The notes: generated by a model not told the origin, from the sequence alone. A stretch of DNA of 9,536 nucleotides from an uncultured Actinomyces sp. (GCA_916719935.1 CAKAPY010000037.1:1-9536), one strand, 5' to 3'; counted from the stretch's first letter, positions 1 to 6,891 are shown. Translations and numbers: made by a program.

Positions 1-537
1 ATCAACCGACTTCGTCTCAGTCAGGTGGAAAGGCTGAGTCTTACCAACTTCATTCTTAGACAGGGTCAGTTGCGAGGTGGTAATAACCCAGCCATCCCAA
101 GAAGCAGCACCTTCAGCCGCCTCATTGAAGACGACCTTGACAGTGCCATCCGATCCCCAAGTAGCGCAGCCAATCACTGTTCCCGTTGAAGACTTCACAT
201 CGAAGTTAAAGGGCATGATCGGCTTAGCGGACTGAGTCGAAACCTTGTACTGGAAGTACTCGCCGGCATGAACCTTCGAGCTGGTAGACCAGTTCACCTT
301 GAAACCAACGGTCGCTCCGACAGTGAAACTTGTCTTCGGGGTGCCGCTTTGATCAGTCAGCTCAGGCTGGCCGACTGTCATTTTCGACGTGATATCCGTG
401 GTGGGCGCCGGACAGGTTGCGGCTTGAGCGGCGGGAGCGGCGGCGTCAGAGAAGATCTCAACGGCACCGATACCACCAACCGCAAGCGTCAGTGCTGCGA
501 GCGCAGAAACCGCGCGCTTTGTGCGGAGGGTTGTCAT
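1..537 (-). CDS. Secreted adhesin-like protein with an N-terminal Ig-like (MSCRAMM-type) domain, partial
   Basis: Only the first 179 codons are in the window; the frame is still open at base 1, so this is the N-terminal part of a longer protein. The ATG at 537 follows a GGAG ribosome site with an 8-nt spacer. Residues 1-39 form an export signal: a basic start (TLRTKRA), a hydrophobic stretch (about 9-29) and an AQA cleavage motif before residue 40. From about residue 53 the chain is rich in beta, Thr and Ser. It contains VHAGEYFQYKVS (89-100), then an FNFDV...GTVIG segment and GTVKVVFNEA (131-140). This order resembles the first Ig-like domain of Gram-positive surface adhesins (SdrG/Big_8 style). 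Cys42 and Cys124 could form a disulfide. By inference the missing part carries more Ig or collagen-binding repeats and perhaps an LPXTG anchor. A secreted non-adhesive protein is the alternative. Export is well supported, the adhesin call moderately. Confidence 0.75.
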   Translation of the reverse strand, partial: MTTLRTKRAVSALAALTLAVGGIGAVEIFSDAAAPAAQAATCPAPTTDITSKMTVGQPELTDQSGTPKTSFTVGATVGFKVNWSTSSKVHAGEYFQYKVSTQSAKPIMPFNFDVKSSTGTVIGCATWGSDGTVKVVFNEAAEGAASWDGWVITTSQLTLSKNEVGKTQPFHLTETKSVD

Positions 538-653
538 AGGAAAAACTCCAAAAATCCGAAGATTGACAGATTCAAGAATATATTACAGCTAATCAGGCTT
601 AAATTCCTAGTGTTTTTTCAGCAAAGTTTATTCAGATTTCATCCATAAACATT
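538..653 (-). promoter_or_regulatory. AT-rich leader and probable promoter region of the adhesin-like gene
   Basis: Bases 541-660 are only about 28% GC (34 of 120 counted), far below the genes on either side. On the minus strand TAATAT (580-585) is a possible -10 box, which would give a leader of roughly 36 nt. No good -35 box stands at the matching distance, so the exact promoter is uncertain. The same gap follows the stop codon of the gene at 654, yet I see no GC-rich hairpin with a T-run. That gene may therefore read through into the adhesin-like gene or end by Rho. Confidence 0.35.
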
Positions 654-1919
654 TCATATAGAAACCAGGAAGTCATCCTCGTCAACCACAGCTCCGCCCG
701 TGATTCCAAGGATAATTGTTGCTGCAGACTCTATATCGCGAGTCGAACGCATACGCTCCAAACGCTCGGAACGAGTGACGATATTCTCAGGAATCTCAAC
801 ATTTCCCTTAGGAAGCCATCGCAGTCGATACTCAATAACCGCTCCCTGCGCCCATTCTTCCCAGCGCAAGACATGAGGAACCTGCTCAACCTGATGCACT
901 TCAACCATCATGATCGACTGATTCCCAATAGGACTGAGCAAAGCAAAACCGTCAACAACTTGTTCAGCACTAAGTGCACGTTCACGATCTCGTGCTAAGG
1001 CTTCTCGCAACTCATCACTCAACTCATGCACCACGGAACGCAGCTCTCGTTCAGCTTCGGCATCGCGACGACTCTGGCGGGAAGGCTCTCCCTGCGCGCC
1101 AGCAACCAACTCACGCGAATCAATCGTCTCTGGGAAAGCCTCAGCCAAGGCCTCGGCAAGCTCAGCGGGACCCACCCAACGCGGTGAATACACGGCCAAG
1201 GACACTGCGGAATCAGGATCGGGCTGCATGACAACGCCACTTCCGGCAATGCGCACAGCCCCAGCCAAACGCCGAGCCATCCGCTCCAGCACCAGCAAGA
1301 CCTGATATTCGAGGCCAACGGGCAACCCCTCCGGGAAAGCCGCAGCCCAGCGGTCACTCGCGGCAAGCTCAGGCGGCGCGGGCTCCCCGCGCATCGGCTC
1401 ACACTCCACAACCCACGCGTGAGTAAGATCTGCACCCAAGCCAAGTGGGCCTCGAACGTTGACGGGCAGCGCCCAAGGGCCAGAAAGCTCTACTCCCCCG
1501 CGAAGGTGCAGGCGGCCGGGCGCAACCCAATGGGCCTCGTCCCACGCGGAAACAGCCAAGGCCTCAAGCTCATCATCTTCAACCGACGCGCCTACGCAGA
1601 AGAGGTGATTGGCCAATCCCACCTCAACAGGAAGCGGCAAAACCTCACGCGCAGCGGAGCTGGTACCCATAGACACACGCGCAACATGGTCATCAAGGCG
1701 AATCTCGCCGGTGCCATTTACTCGCAGCGCGGTATCGAAAGCACGCATCCCCCCGACCGAGGTCATCGAGGTTTCAGTCAAAGGGTGCGAAGCCGTCTGG
1801 CTCAGCGAGGACTGAACACCTCGTGCCGAATCATGAGCCTGCCCAGCAGGAGCAGCTTCCAAACGCTCGCGAAACGACCGGCGTTTGGGAGGCAGCGATG
1901 CTTCTTGGCCCACGATCAA
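654..1919 (-). CDS. Conserved-looking hypothetical protein, 421 aa, translationally coupled to dcd
   Basis: I do not recognise this family. The start used here is TTG at 1919, whose bases overlap the dcd stop codon (TTGA), which suggests translational coupling. A GTG two codons later is an alternative. No clear ribosome site precedes either, so an internal start such as Met52 cannot be excluded. The protein has no signal peptide or membrane segment and is probably cytoplasmic. Residues 1-55 are polar and probably disordered. Residues 58-270 look like an alpha/beta fold with many Trp residues (for example AWDEAHWVAPG, DRWAAAFPEG). A highly charged helical stretch, probably a coiled coil, spans about 281-315. 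A second folded part runs to the C-terminus, with conserved-looking LRWEEWAQGAVIEYRL and ITGGAVVDEDD. The continuous open frame and the overlap with dcd support a real gene; its function is unknown. Confidence 0.75.
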   Translation of the reverse strand: MIVGQEASLPPKRRSFRERLEAAPAGQAHDSARGVQSSLSQTASHPLTETSMTSVGGMRAFDTALRVNGTGEIRLDDHVARVSMGTSSAAREVLPLPVEVGLANHLFCVGASVEDDELEALAVSAWDEAHWVAPGRLHLRGGVELSGPWALPVNVRGPLGLGADLTHAWVVECEPMRGEPAPPELAASDRWAAAFPEGLPVGLEYQVLLVLERMARRLAGAVRIAGSGVVMQPDPDSAVSLAVYSPRWVGPAELAEALAEAFPETIDSRELVAGAQGEPSRQSRRDAEAERELRSVVHELSDELREALARDRERALSAEQVVDGFALLSPIGNQSIMMVEVHQVEQVPHVLRWEEWAQGAVIEYRLRWLPKGNVEIPENIVTRSERLERMRSTRDIESAATIILGITGGAVVDEDDFLVSI

Positions 1920-2497
1920 CGCTCGATACGGGTGCGACTAAAGCGAAGGTGAGTACGCGAAGGCGTTGGCCCACGCTGGCCCTGGTAGTGCGAACCCAGA
2001 CCTTCACTGCCGTAGGGGTGCTCGGCGGGCGAGGACAGGTCGAAGAAGCACAATTGCCCGATCTTCATGCCCGGGTAGAGCAGGATCGGCATGGTCGCAG
2101 TATTCGACAGTTCCAAGGTCACGTGGCCAGAGAAGCCGGGGTCAATGAAGCCAGCGGTTGAGTGCGTGAGCAGGCCCAAGCGTCCCAGCGAAGACTTTCC
2201 CTCCAGGCGCGCAGCGATGTCGTCGCCCAGGGTCACCAGCTCATAGGTTGCGCCCAGCACAAACTCACCGGGGTGCAGCACAAAGGGGTCGTCCGGTCCC
2301 ACGTCCACACTGTGGGTCAGGTCAGATTGATCGGCAGCGGGATCGATCACCGGATAGCGGTGATTATCGAAGAGGCGGAAGAGTCGATCCAAACGCACGT
2401 CGATACTTGCGGGTTGAATCAGCGAGCGATCAAGCGGATCCAATTGAATACGTCCGCTATCAAGACTTGCTGAAATATCGCGATCACTGAGCAGCAT
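1916..2497 (-). CDS. dcd: dCTP deaminase, probably bifunctional (dUMP-forming)
   Basis: This cytoplasmic enzyme deaminates dCTP. In the mycobacterial form it also hydrolyses the product to dUMP and pyrophosphate, feeding thymidylate synthesis and keeping dUTP low. The 193-residue length matches the family (about 190). Visible signatures are IQPASIDVRLD (27-37), HPGEFVLG (75-82), EGKSSLGRLG (99-108), THSTAGFIDPGFSG (111-124), LELSN (128-132), YPGMKIGQL (141-149) and YQGQRGPTPSR (171-181). By family knowledge Ser102, Arg106 and Glu129 are catalytic. THSTAG with GFSG resembles the bifunctional Mycobacterium tuberculosis enzyme rather than the E. coli deaminase, whose segment reads differently, so the bifunctional call is by homology. 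The ATG at 2497 begins the expected MLLSDRDI start. It is divergent from mutY by 75 bp and is followed by the 421-aa gene with a 4-base overlap. Confidence 0.96.
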   Translation of the reverse strand: MLLSDRDISASLDSGRIQLDPLDRSLIQPASIDVRLDRLFRLFDNHRYPVIDPAADQSDLTHSVDVGPDDPFVLHPGEFVLGATYELVTLGDDIAARLEGKSSLGRLGLLTHSTAGFIDPGFSGHVTLELSNTATMPILLYPGMKIGQLCFFDLSSPAEHPYGSEGLGSHYQGQRGPTPSRTHLRFSRTRIER

Positions 2498-2572
2498 GGT
2501 GCCATTCTCGCACAGTTTGGGGTGAGCCTACGCGCCTCAGCGGGCGCGTTGGGTGACGGCTAAGCTACCTGT
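2498..2572. promoter_or_regulatory. Divergent dcd / mutY promoter region, possibly with leaderless starts
   Basis: These 75 bases must hold the promoters of both genes. On the plus strand TAAGCT (2561-2566) fits the actinobacterial TANNNT -10 pattern and ends 6 nt before the mutY GTG. On the minus strand GAGAAT (2504-2509) ends 6 nt before the dcd ATG and matches TATAAT at four of six positions. Neither start codon has a convincing Shine-Dalgarno sequence. The spacing suggests transcription begins at or next to the start codons (leaderless mRNA). No strong -35 box is visible for either gene. Confidence 0.45.
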
Positions 2573-3475
2573 GTGCCTGTGTCCGAAAGAGAAACTGCCC
2601 GAAGCGCCATCATGGAGTGGTACCGCCTTCATCGCCGCGATCTTCCCATGCGCGCCGATGACGTTTCTCCGTGGGGCACCCTTGTTTTTGAGGTCATGAG
2701 TCAGCAAACCCCCATCCCACGCGTTCAACCGATTTGGGAGCGCTGGATGAGTCTGTGGCCAACTCCCGCGGATCTTGCGAAAGCATCCCCGGCCGAGGTG
2801 CTTGTCGAGTGGAGCCACCTGGGCTACCCATCGCGAGCTCTTCGGCTTCGCGACTGCGCACTGAGTATCACGCGTGATTTCGGGGGCGTTCTCCCCTCCT
2901 CCTACGAGGCCTTGCTGGCCCTGCCGGGAATTGGTCCGTACACCGCCAGCGCAATTGCATCCTTCCAGTTTCATCAGCGCATCCCCGTCCTTGATACGAA
3001 TATTCGGCGGGTCTTCGCGCGCATCTGCGATGGAGTTGAGTTTGCGCGACGTTCCACACCTTCGCGCTCTGAGTTCGCCGCCGCGATGGAGTGGCTTCCC
3101 AAGGACGGCGCAGAATGCGCACTGTGGAATGTGGCGATCATGGAGTTCGGAGCGCTTGTCTGCACCCAACGCTCCCCCAAGTGCGAGGGGTGCCCACTGC
3201 GCACAAACTGCGCCTGGGCGAAGGCTGGTTTCCCGCCCGCCGAGGTCCGGCCTCGGGGTCAGGCGTGGAAAGGAACGGACCGGCAGGCTCGGGGGCGAGT
3301 GATGGCGGCTTTGCGCGCCTCTCCCTTGGGAATTTCGATTGACGAGGCCGTCGCCGCGGCACGCTTAGAGGGCGCGGATCCGCAGCAGGCTCCTCGCGTC
3401 ATTGAGGCTCTGATACGCGATGGCCTGGTTGCCGAAGAGGTGGCAACCAGGCACATCACTCTTCCTCGGGAGTGA
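2573..3475 (+). CDS. mutY: A/G-specific adenine DNA glycosylase
   Basis: MutY removes adenine mispaired with 8-oxoguanine (or G), preventing G:C to T:A mutations in base-excision repair. The order of motifs is complete: EVMSQQT (40-46) with catalytic Glu40; a helix-hairpin-helix around LPGIGPYTAS (117-126); VLDTNIRRV (139-147) with catalytic Asp141; and a [4Fe-4S] loop of Cys197, Cys204, Cys207 and Cys213 in the family's C-x6-C-x2-C-x5-C spacing. At 300 residues it lacks the NUDIX-like 8-oxoG-recognition domain of E. coli MutY (350 aa). The tail after residue 236 looks instead like a small winged helix, as in the short actinobacterial forms. The start is GTG at 2573; GTG at 2579 is possible. 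No ribosome site is seen, but a -10-like box sits just upstream. It is the only plus-strand gene here, divergent from dcd and convergent with the sugar importer. Confidence 0.95.
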   Translation: MPVSERETARSAIMEWYRLHRRDLPMRADDVSPWGTLVFEVMSQQTPIPRVQPIWERWMSLWPTPADLAKASPAEVLVEWSHLGYPSRALRLRDCALSITRDFGGVLPSSYEALLALPGIGPYTASAIASFQFHQRIPVLDTNIRRVFARICDGVEFARRSTPSRSEFAAAMEWLPKDGAECALWNVAIMEFGALVCTQRSPKCEGCPLRTNCAWAKAGFPPAEVRPRGQAWKGTDRQARGRVMAALRASPLGISIDEAVAAARLEGADPQQAPRVIEALIRDGLVAEEVATRHITLPRE

Positions 3476-3480
3476 GGAAG

Positions 3481-3510
3481 GGGCTGGACCCTGGAGGGTG
3501 GGCCTAGCCC
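3481..3510. terminator. Possible shared hairpin between convergent mutY and the sugar permease gene
   Basis: GGGCT (3481-3485) can pair with AGCCC (3506-3510), extended by GG/CC past a one-base bulge, and inner ACCC/GGGT arms close on a TGGA loop. It begins 5 bp after the mutY stop and overlaps the stop codon of the convergent permease gene. It could slow transcription from both sides. Neither side has a T-run, so a classical intrinsic terminator is not demonstrated. Confidence 0.4.
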
Positions 3511-4364
3511 TTGACTGCTCCTGCCATTGCGAAACTTCCTCCGGAAACCTTCTGCATGATTGCGTACAGAACCAAAGCTGGGCTGGAATAGATCACCGCG
3601 AATGCGGCAAGCTTTCCATAAACAACAGCTCCGTGAGTTCCGAAGAACTGGTAAATAGCGACGGCAGCTGGCTGAATATCCGGATCAGTCGTCAAGATGA
3701 AGGGAACGAAGAAGTTCCCCCAGGTCGCGGTGAATATGAAGATAAAGACGACCAACAGACCGGGTTTCATCAGGGGAAGAACAATGGTTCGCAGCGCTTT
3801 GAGTGCGCTGGCGCCATCGACCCAGGCTGCTTCTTCAAGAGACACAGGGACAGAGTCCATGAAGTTCTTGAGCATCCACACGGCCATGGGCAGTGAAGTT
3901 GCAGTCATGAAGCAGATGATGCCGGGCATCGAATCGATCAGATCGAGGCTGACAAAGAGCGAGTACACGGGAACCATCAGTGCCGTAATGGGCAAGCAGG
4001 TTCCGAAAAGAATCGTGTACATAAATCCGCGAGCGAAACGACTCTTGTAACGAGAAAGCGGGTAGGCCGCGAGCGCGCCGATGACAACGGTCAAGATGGC
4101 CGTTCCAAAAGAGAGGAGCGCGGAATTCCACAGAGGAAGCCAGGTTCGATCAAATGTCGCGATATCCGTGTAGTTCGAAGTTGTGAACTGTTCTGGGATA
4201 TTCAGCGAGAGTGTCGCGGTCTTATTAAAGGAAGCGAGGATCACCCAGGCCATCGGAACAACAAAACAAATCCCGATAAGGCTTAGAGCTATCGTCGAAA
4301 CCAGTCGAACCGTTTTCTCACGTGGATTAGCGACGGAGAGGATTTCCTTAGCTTGTGTAGCCAT
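3504..4364 (-). CDS. Carbohydrate ABC importer permease, MalG type
   Basis: This is the second membrane subunit of a carbohydrate uptake (CUT1-like) ABC importer in the cytoplasmic membrane. Six hydrophobic segments are visible at about 21-46, 80-104, 115-140, 145-166, 202-225 and 250-272. The cytoplasmic EAA loop that docks the ATPase is LEEAAWVDGASALKA (177-190) running to LPLMKP (196-201). The C-terminus AMAGAVKG is typical of MalG-type subunits, and 286 aa is a normal length. The ATG at 4364 shares one base with the stop of the upstream permease gene (TGATG) and is preceded by a strong GGAGGT site with a 6-nt spacer. It is the last gene of the operon. The substrate cannot be told from the permease; no gene symbol is assigned for that reason. 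Confidence 0.93.
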   Translation of the reverse strand: MATQAKEILSVANPREKTVRLVSTIALSLIGICFVVPMAWVILASFNKTATLSLNIPEQFTTSNYTDIATFDRTWLPLWNSALLSFGTAILTVVIGALAAYPLSRYKSRFARGFMYTILFGTCLPITALMVPVYSLFVSLDLIDSMPGIICFMTATSLPMAVWMLKNFMDSVPVSLEEAAWVDGASALKALRTIVLPLMKPGLLVVFIFIFTATWGNFFVPFILTTDPDIQPAAVAIYQFFGTHGAVVYGKLAAFAVIYSSPALVLYAIMQKVSGGSFAMAGAVKG

Positions 4365-5305
4365 CAGTCCACCTCCGGCTTCAGAGCGCGAATGTAAACC
4401 AGAGCAAAGAGCGCCCCCAGCACAATGGTCACCGTGGCAATCGCCGTACCGTAGCCAATCAGAGAGTTCTTAAAGGCTTCTTGGTAGGCCATGACCGGGA
4501 GGGTCGTTGACTGGGTTCCCGGACCGCCGCCAGTCATCACCCACAGGAGCGTGAAAACGCCCAAGGTTTGAAGGGTGGTCAGGAGCAGGTTGGTGGAGAT
4601 GGAGCCCTTGATCATGGGAAGGGTGACGAAGAAGAATCGCTGCCATCCGCGTGCTCCATCGACTTTTGCCGCTTCTTGAATTTCCGGTGGCACTTCGGCC
4701 AGCGCCGCGGAGTACACCATCATTGAGAAGGCCGTACCGCGCCAAATATTCGCCATGATGACCGAGAACATAGGAAACACCAGCAACCACGCCGGCCCGC
4801 TCAATCCGATATAGGAAAGCATTACATTAAGCGTTCCATCGCTCGAGAAGAAAGCATAGAGCGCGAAGGCAGCGACGATTTCGGGCATAACCCAGGCGAT
4901 GACAACAACGCCACCGACAAGTGTGGAAAGGATCTTCGGCGCCTTGCGCATGAGCATTGCCAAGGCCAGACCCAAGATGTTCTGGCCGACCACCGCTGAT
5001 GCAAATACAAAGATCACGGTCAGCAGGACCGCTTTCCAGAAAGCATTACTGGTCAGCAGTTCCGCATAGTTTTCGAGGCCAACAAATTCGGGGTTTGCCG
5101 CTTTGTAGCCCGAAAGGGCGGCATTGGTCAAAGACCCATATACCGAGTATGCAATGGGACCGACGAGGAACACCGCCATAAGAGCAACTGCTGGAAACAG
5201 CAGGCCCATTCGGCCCGTTTGGCGGGCGATGCGAGAAATCAGTGTCTCGCGTCGCCCGCCAAGGGTCGCAGTGCTCTCGGTCCCCACACGAACCGAGGTG
5301 GACAT
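4364..5305 (-). CDS. Carbohydrate ABC importer permease, MalF type
   Basis: This is the first membrane subunit of the same importer. After a polar N-terminus of about 32 residues there are roughly six membrane segments (about 34-57, 92-118, 128-153, 172-200, 236-257 and 284-305). The periplasm-facing NPEFVGLENYAELL (71-84) is typical of the family. The EAA loop is IQEAAKVDGARGWQRF (209-224) with LPMIKG (229-234). FTLLWVMTGGGPGTQSTTLP (251-270) is the conserved MalF-type C-terminal signature. Length 313 aa is normal. The ATG lies one base beyond the stop of the binding-protein gene (TAACATG) with only a weak ribosome site, so its translation probably depends on the gene upstream. It should pair with the MalG-type subunit to form the channel. 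Confidence 0.93.
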   Translation of the reverse strand: MSTSVRVGTESTATLGGRRETLISRIARQTGRMGLLFPAVALMAVFLVGPIAYSVYGSLTNAALSGYKAANPEFVGLENYAELLTSNAFWKAVLLTVIFVFASAVVGQNILGLALAMLMRKAPKILSTLVGGVVVIAWVMPEIVAAFALYAFFSSDGTLNVMLSYIGLSGPAWLLVFPMFSVIMANIWRGTAFSMMVYSAALAEVPPEIQEAAKVDGARGWQRFFFVTLPMIKGSISTNLLLTTLQTLGVFTLLWVMTGGGPGTQSTTLPVMAYQEAFKNSLIGYGTAIATVTIVLGALFALVYIRALKPEVD

Positions 5306-5306
5306 G

Positions 5307-6674
5307 TTACTTCGCCGCTTCGATGTTCTTCTCGCCGACGATCTTCACCAGGCCTTCGTCGTAGGCCTTTGCGGCCTGTTCAGGGGTCTGTTCCTTGGTG
5401 ACCACGGATTCGGTGGCCGTCTGGATATTCGTGGAGATCTGCGGGTAGTCGGGAGTTGCAGGGCGGAAGTGGGTGTACTGAACAAGATCAGCGAAGAACT
5501 TAAAAGACGGGTTGGACTTCAGATAGTCTTGGTCGCTAACAATATCCTTTCGAATCGCAACTGCTGATGTTGAAATGGAGTATTCGAGCGACCCCTTCTT
5601 ATTCAGAGCGGTCTTGACGAAGTCAGCTGCCAGTTCGGGATCCTTGGTCTGGGATCCAACGGAGAGCACCCAGCCACCAGAGAGCGTGGTGAATCCGGGT
5701 TCTTGCCCCTTCTGAGTCGGCATCTTTGCCAGGCCAATGGTGTCTTGCCAGTCAGCCCACTTTGTCTCTTCACGCATCCAGGAAGAAGGAAGCCACGAGC
5801 CGTCAATATTGATTGCGACCTTCCCCTGGGGCATAAACTCAGTTACCATTCGCGGACCGACGCCCTTATCCAGCGCAATATCATTAGAAGGTGCCAGCCC
5901 CTCTGAATATGCAGTTTGGTAGAAAGTCAGAGCGTCCTTAAAGCCCTGGGAACCGCTGATCCACTTGTTGGTGTCGGTGTTGTACAGGGTGTCCTGAGTT
6001 CCGTAGAGCAGCATCTCAAAGCCCTGCATGGTGGTCTGTTCGCCACCGGCGCGGCCCGCGTAGATGTTCATGGGGATAACGCCGGGCACCTTTTCCTTGA
6101 TGGTGCGTGCTGCGGACAGAATCTCGTCCCAGTTCTTGGGCTGCCAATCGGTCGGCAGACCCGCCTGCTCGAAGATCTTCTTGTTGAAGTAGATACCGCG
6201 GGTATCGGTGCCGAAGGGAACACCGTAGAGCTTGCCATCCATACCCTTTGCGCCTTGGATCGAGCTTTCGGGGTATTGACTCCATTCATCCCAGTTCTTC
6301 ACGTACTGGTCGATGGGCAGCAGGTATCCAGCTGCAGCATCGCTCATAACCTGGAAGGTGTCTTCATAGATGATGTCGGGCGCCTTGGACTTCGACTTAT
6401 TCATCAGTGCAAGCTTGGTGAAGTATTGGTCCGCTTCGGCTTCAACGGGCTGAAGATCGATGGTGACCCCTTTGTGTGCCTCTTCAAACTCACCCTTCAC
6501 ACGCTTCATCAACTCATCCATCTGAGCGAAAGACGATGTCTTATAGTACGTAACAACTAGGGTCTTATTCCCTGAGTTATCCGATGATGCTTTGTCCTTA
6601 GATCCAGAGCACGCTGTCAGTCCCACGGCGGCAATGCCCAGAACTGCAACGGCGGCGAGTGCACGACGTGCCAT
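5307..6674 (-). CDS. Extracellular sugar-binding lipoprotein of an ABC importer (family 1 solute-binding protein)
   Basis: This lipoprotein captures the substrate outside the membrane and delivers it to the two permeases. Residues 1-22 are a lipoprotein signal (MARR, hydrophobic core, lipobox LTAC) with Cys22 as the predicted lipid-modified residue, followed by a Ser/Lys/Asp-rich linker to about 36. The mature part starts with the strand TLVVTYYK. It carries family-1 features such as APDIIYED (98-105), GKLYGVPFGTDTRGIYFNKK (147-166), WDEILSAARTIKE, an NIDGSWLPSSW segment (about 288-298) and GGWVLSV near 336. Length 455 aa fits family-1 binding proteins. The ATG at 6674 has an AAAGGAG site with a 6-nt spacer. 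It is the first gene of the operon, as is usual, and probably the most highly expressed. Aromatic residues in the mature part fit sugar binding, but mono- or oligosaccharide specificity is not determined. Confidence 0.94.
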   Translation of the reverse strand: MARRALAAVAVLGIAAVGLTACSGSKDKASSDNSGNKTLVVTYYKTSSFAQMDELMKRVKGEFEEAHKGVTIDLQPVEAEADQYFTKLALMNKSKSKAPDIIYEDTFQVMSDAAAGYLLPIDQYVKNWDEWSQYPESSIQGAKGMDGKLYGVPFGTDTRGIYFNKKIFEQAGLPTDWQPKNWDEILSAARTIKEKVPGVIPMNIYAGRAGGEQTTMQGFEMLLYGTQDTLYNTDTNKWISGSQGFKDALTFYQTAYSEGLAPSNDIALDKGVGPRMVTEFMPQGKVAINIDGSWLPSSWMREETKWADWQDTIGLAKMPTQKGQEPGFTTLSGGWVLSVGSQTKDPELAADFVKTALNKKGSLEYSISTSAVAIRKDIVSDQDYLKSNPSFKFFADLVQYTHFRPATPDYPQISTNIQTATESVVTKEQTPEQAAKAYDEGLVKIVGEKNIEAAK

Positions 6675-6680
6675 TGAACT

Positions 6681-6687
6681 CTCCTTT
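6681..6687 (-). promoter_or_regulatory. Strong ribosome binding site of the binding-protein gene
   Basis: AAAGGAG on the minus strand lies 6 nt before the ATG at 6674 and fixes that start. It is the best Shine-Dalgarno match in the importer operon apart from the one before the MalG-type gene. Confidence 0.8.
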
Positions 6688-6776
6688 GATAGTTCGGTGA
6701 CTTCCTTCGGTTTACCTGCGGCTTCACTGTCGCCCGGCTTCCCCGCGCCCCTATGACACGGAAGTCCTTGGTGTGA

Positions 6777-6806
6777 ATTGTATTACTACGTAGAAACGGC
6801 TTTCCA
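6777..6806 (-). promoter_or_regulatory. Probable promoter of the sugar importer operon
   Basis: On the minus strand TGGAAA (6801-6806, four of six matches to TTGACA) and TACAAT (6777-6782, five of six matches to TATAAT) are separated by 18 bp. Transcription would start near 6770 and give a leader of about 95 nt before the binding-protein gene. A near-perfect palindrome fills most of the spacer. The element is predicted by eye only. Confidence 0.55.
6783..6796. promoter_or_regulatory. Palindromic operator candidate inside the importer promoter
   Basis: TTACTACGTAGAAA is a 14-bp palindrome with a single mismatched pair and a central CG, directly adjoining the -10 box. A central CG and a position within the promoter are typical of LacI-family operators in sugar operons, so a repressor that senses the imported sugar is plausible. 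No regulator gene is present in the window. Confidence 0.45.
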
Positions 6807-6850
6807 GCCCCGATGGTTACACTTCGGTCACGATCTTGACAAAGTTTCCT

Positions 6851-6882
6851 GAATATTTGGTGAGCGAATATTTGCAGCTCAC
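6851..6882. repeat. Paired GAATATTTG direct repeats within a GTGAGC inverted repeat
   Basis: GAATATTTG occurs at 6851-6859 and again at 6866-6874, 15 bp apart. The second copy sits in the loop between inverted arms GTGAGC (6860-6865) and GCTCAC (6877-6882). The cluster lies about 45 bp upstream of the importer's -35 box, where an activator or second repressor site could be. Function is unknown. Confidence 0.5.
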
Positions 6883-6891
6883 AGGGCATAT

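Noticed and set aside
268..648. 126-aa plus-strand frame in the adhesin region
   Set aside because: It lies opposite a minus-strand gene with a clear signal peptide and runs on into the AT-rich promoter region.
1419..1952. 177-aa plus-strand frame inside the dcd-linked hypothetical gene
   Set aside because: Low-complexity Arg/Ser/Gln-rich product with no start signal; the minus-strand frame is longer and coupled to dcd.
2537..3169. 210-aa minus-strand frame opposite mutY
   Set aside because: The plus strand has all MutY catalytic and iron-sulfur residues, so this frame is a shadow.
2573..3475. MutY lacking its C-terminal NUDIX-like domain as a truncation
   Set aside because: Short MutY proteins of about 300 aa are usual in actinobacteria (the Mycobacterium tuberculosis protein is of similar length), and the remaining tail is folded-looking and ends cleanly.
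3835..4131. 98-aa minus-strand frame inside the MalG-type gene in another frame
   Set aside because: It is out of frame with the permease, which shows continuous membrane segments and the EAA loop.
5916..6560. 214-aa plus-strand open frame opposite the binding-protein gene
   Set aside because: It has no ribosome site or recognisable family, and the minus strand encodes a full solute-binding protein through the same bases.
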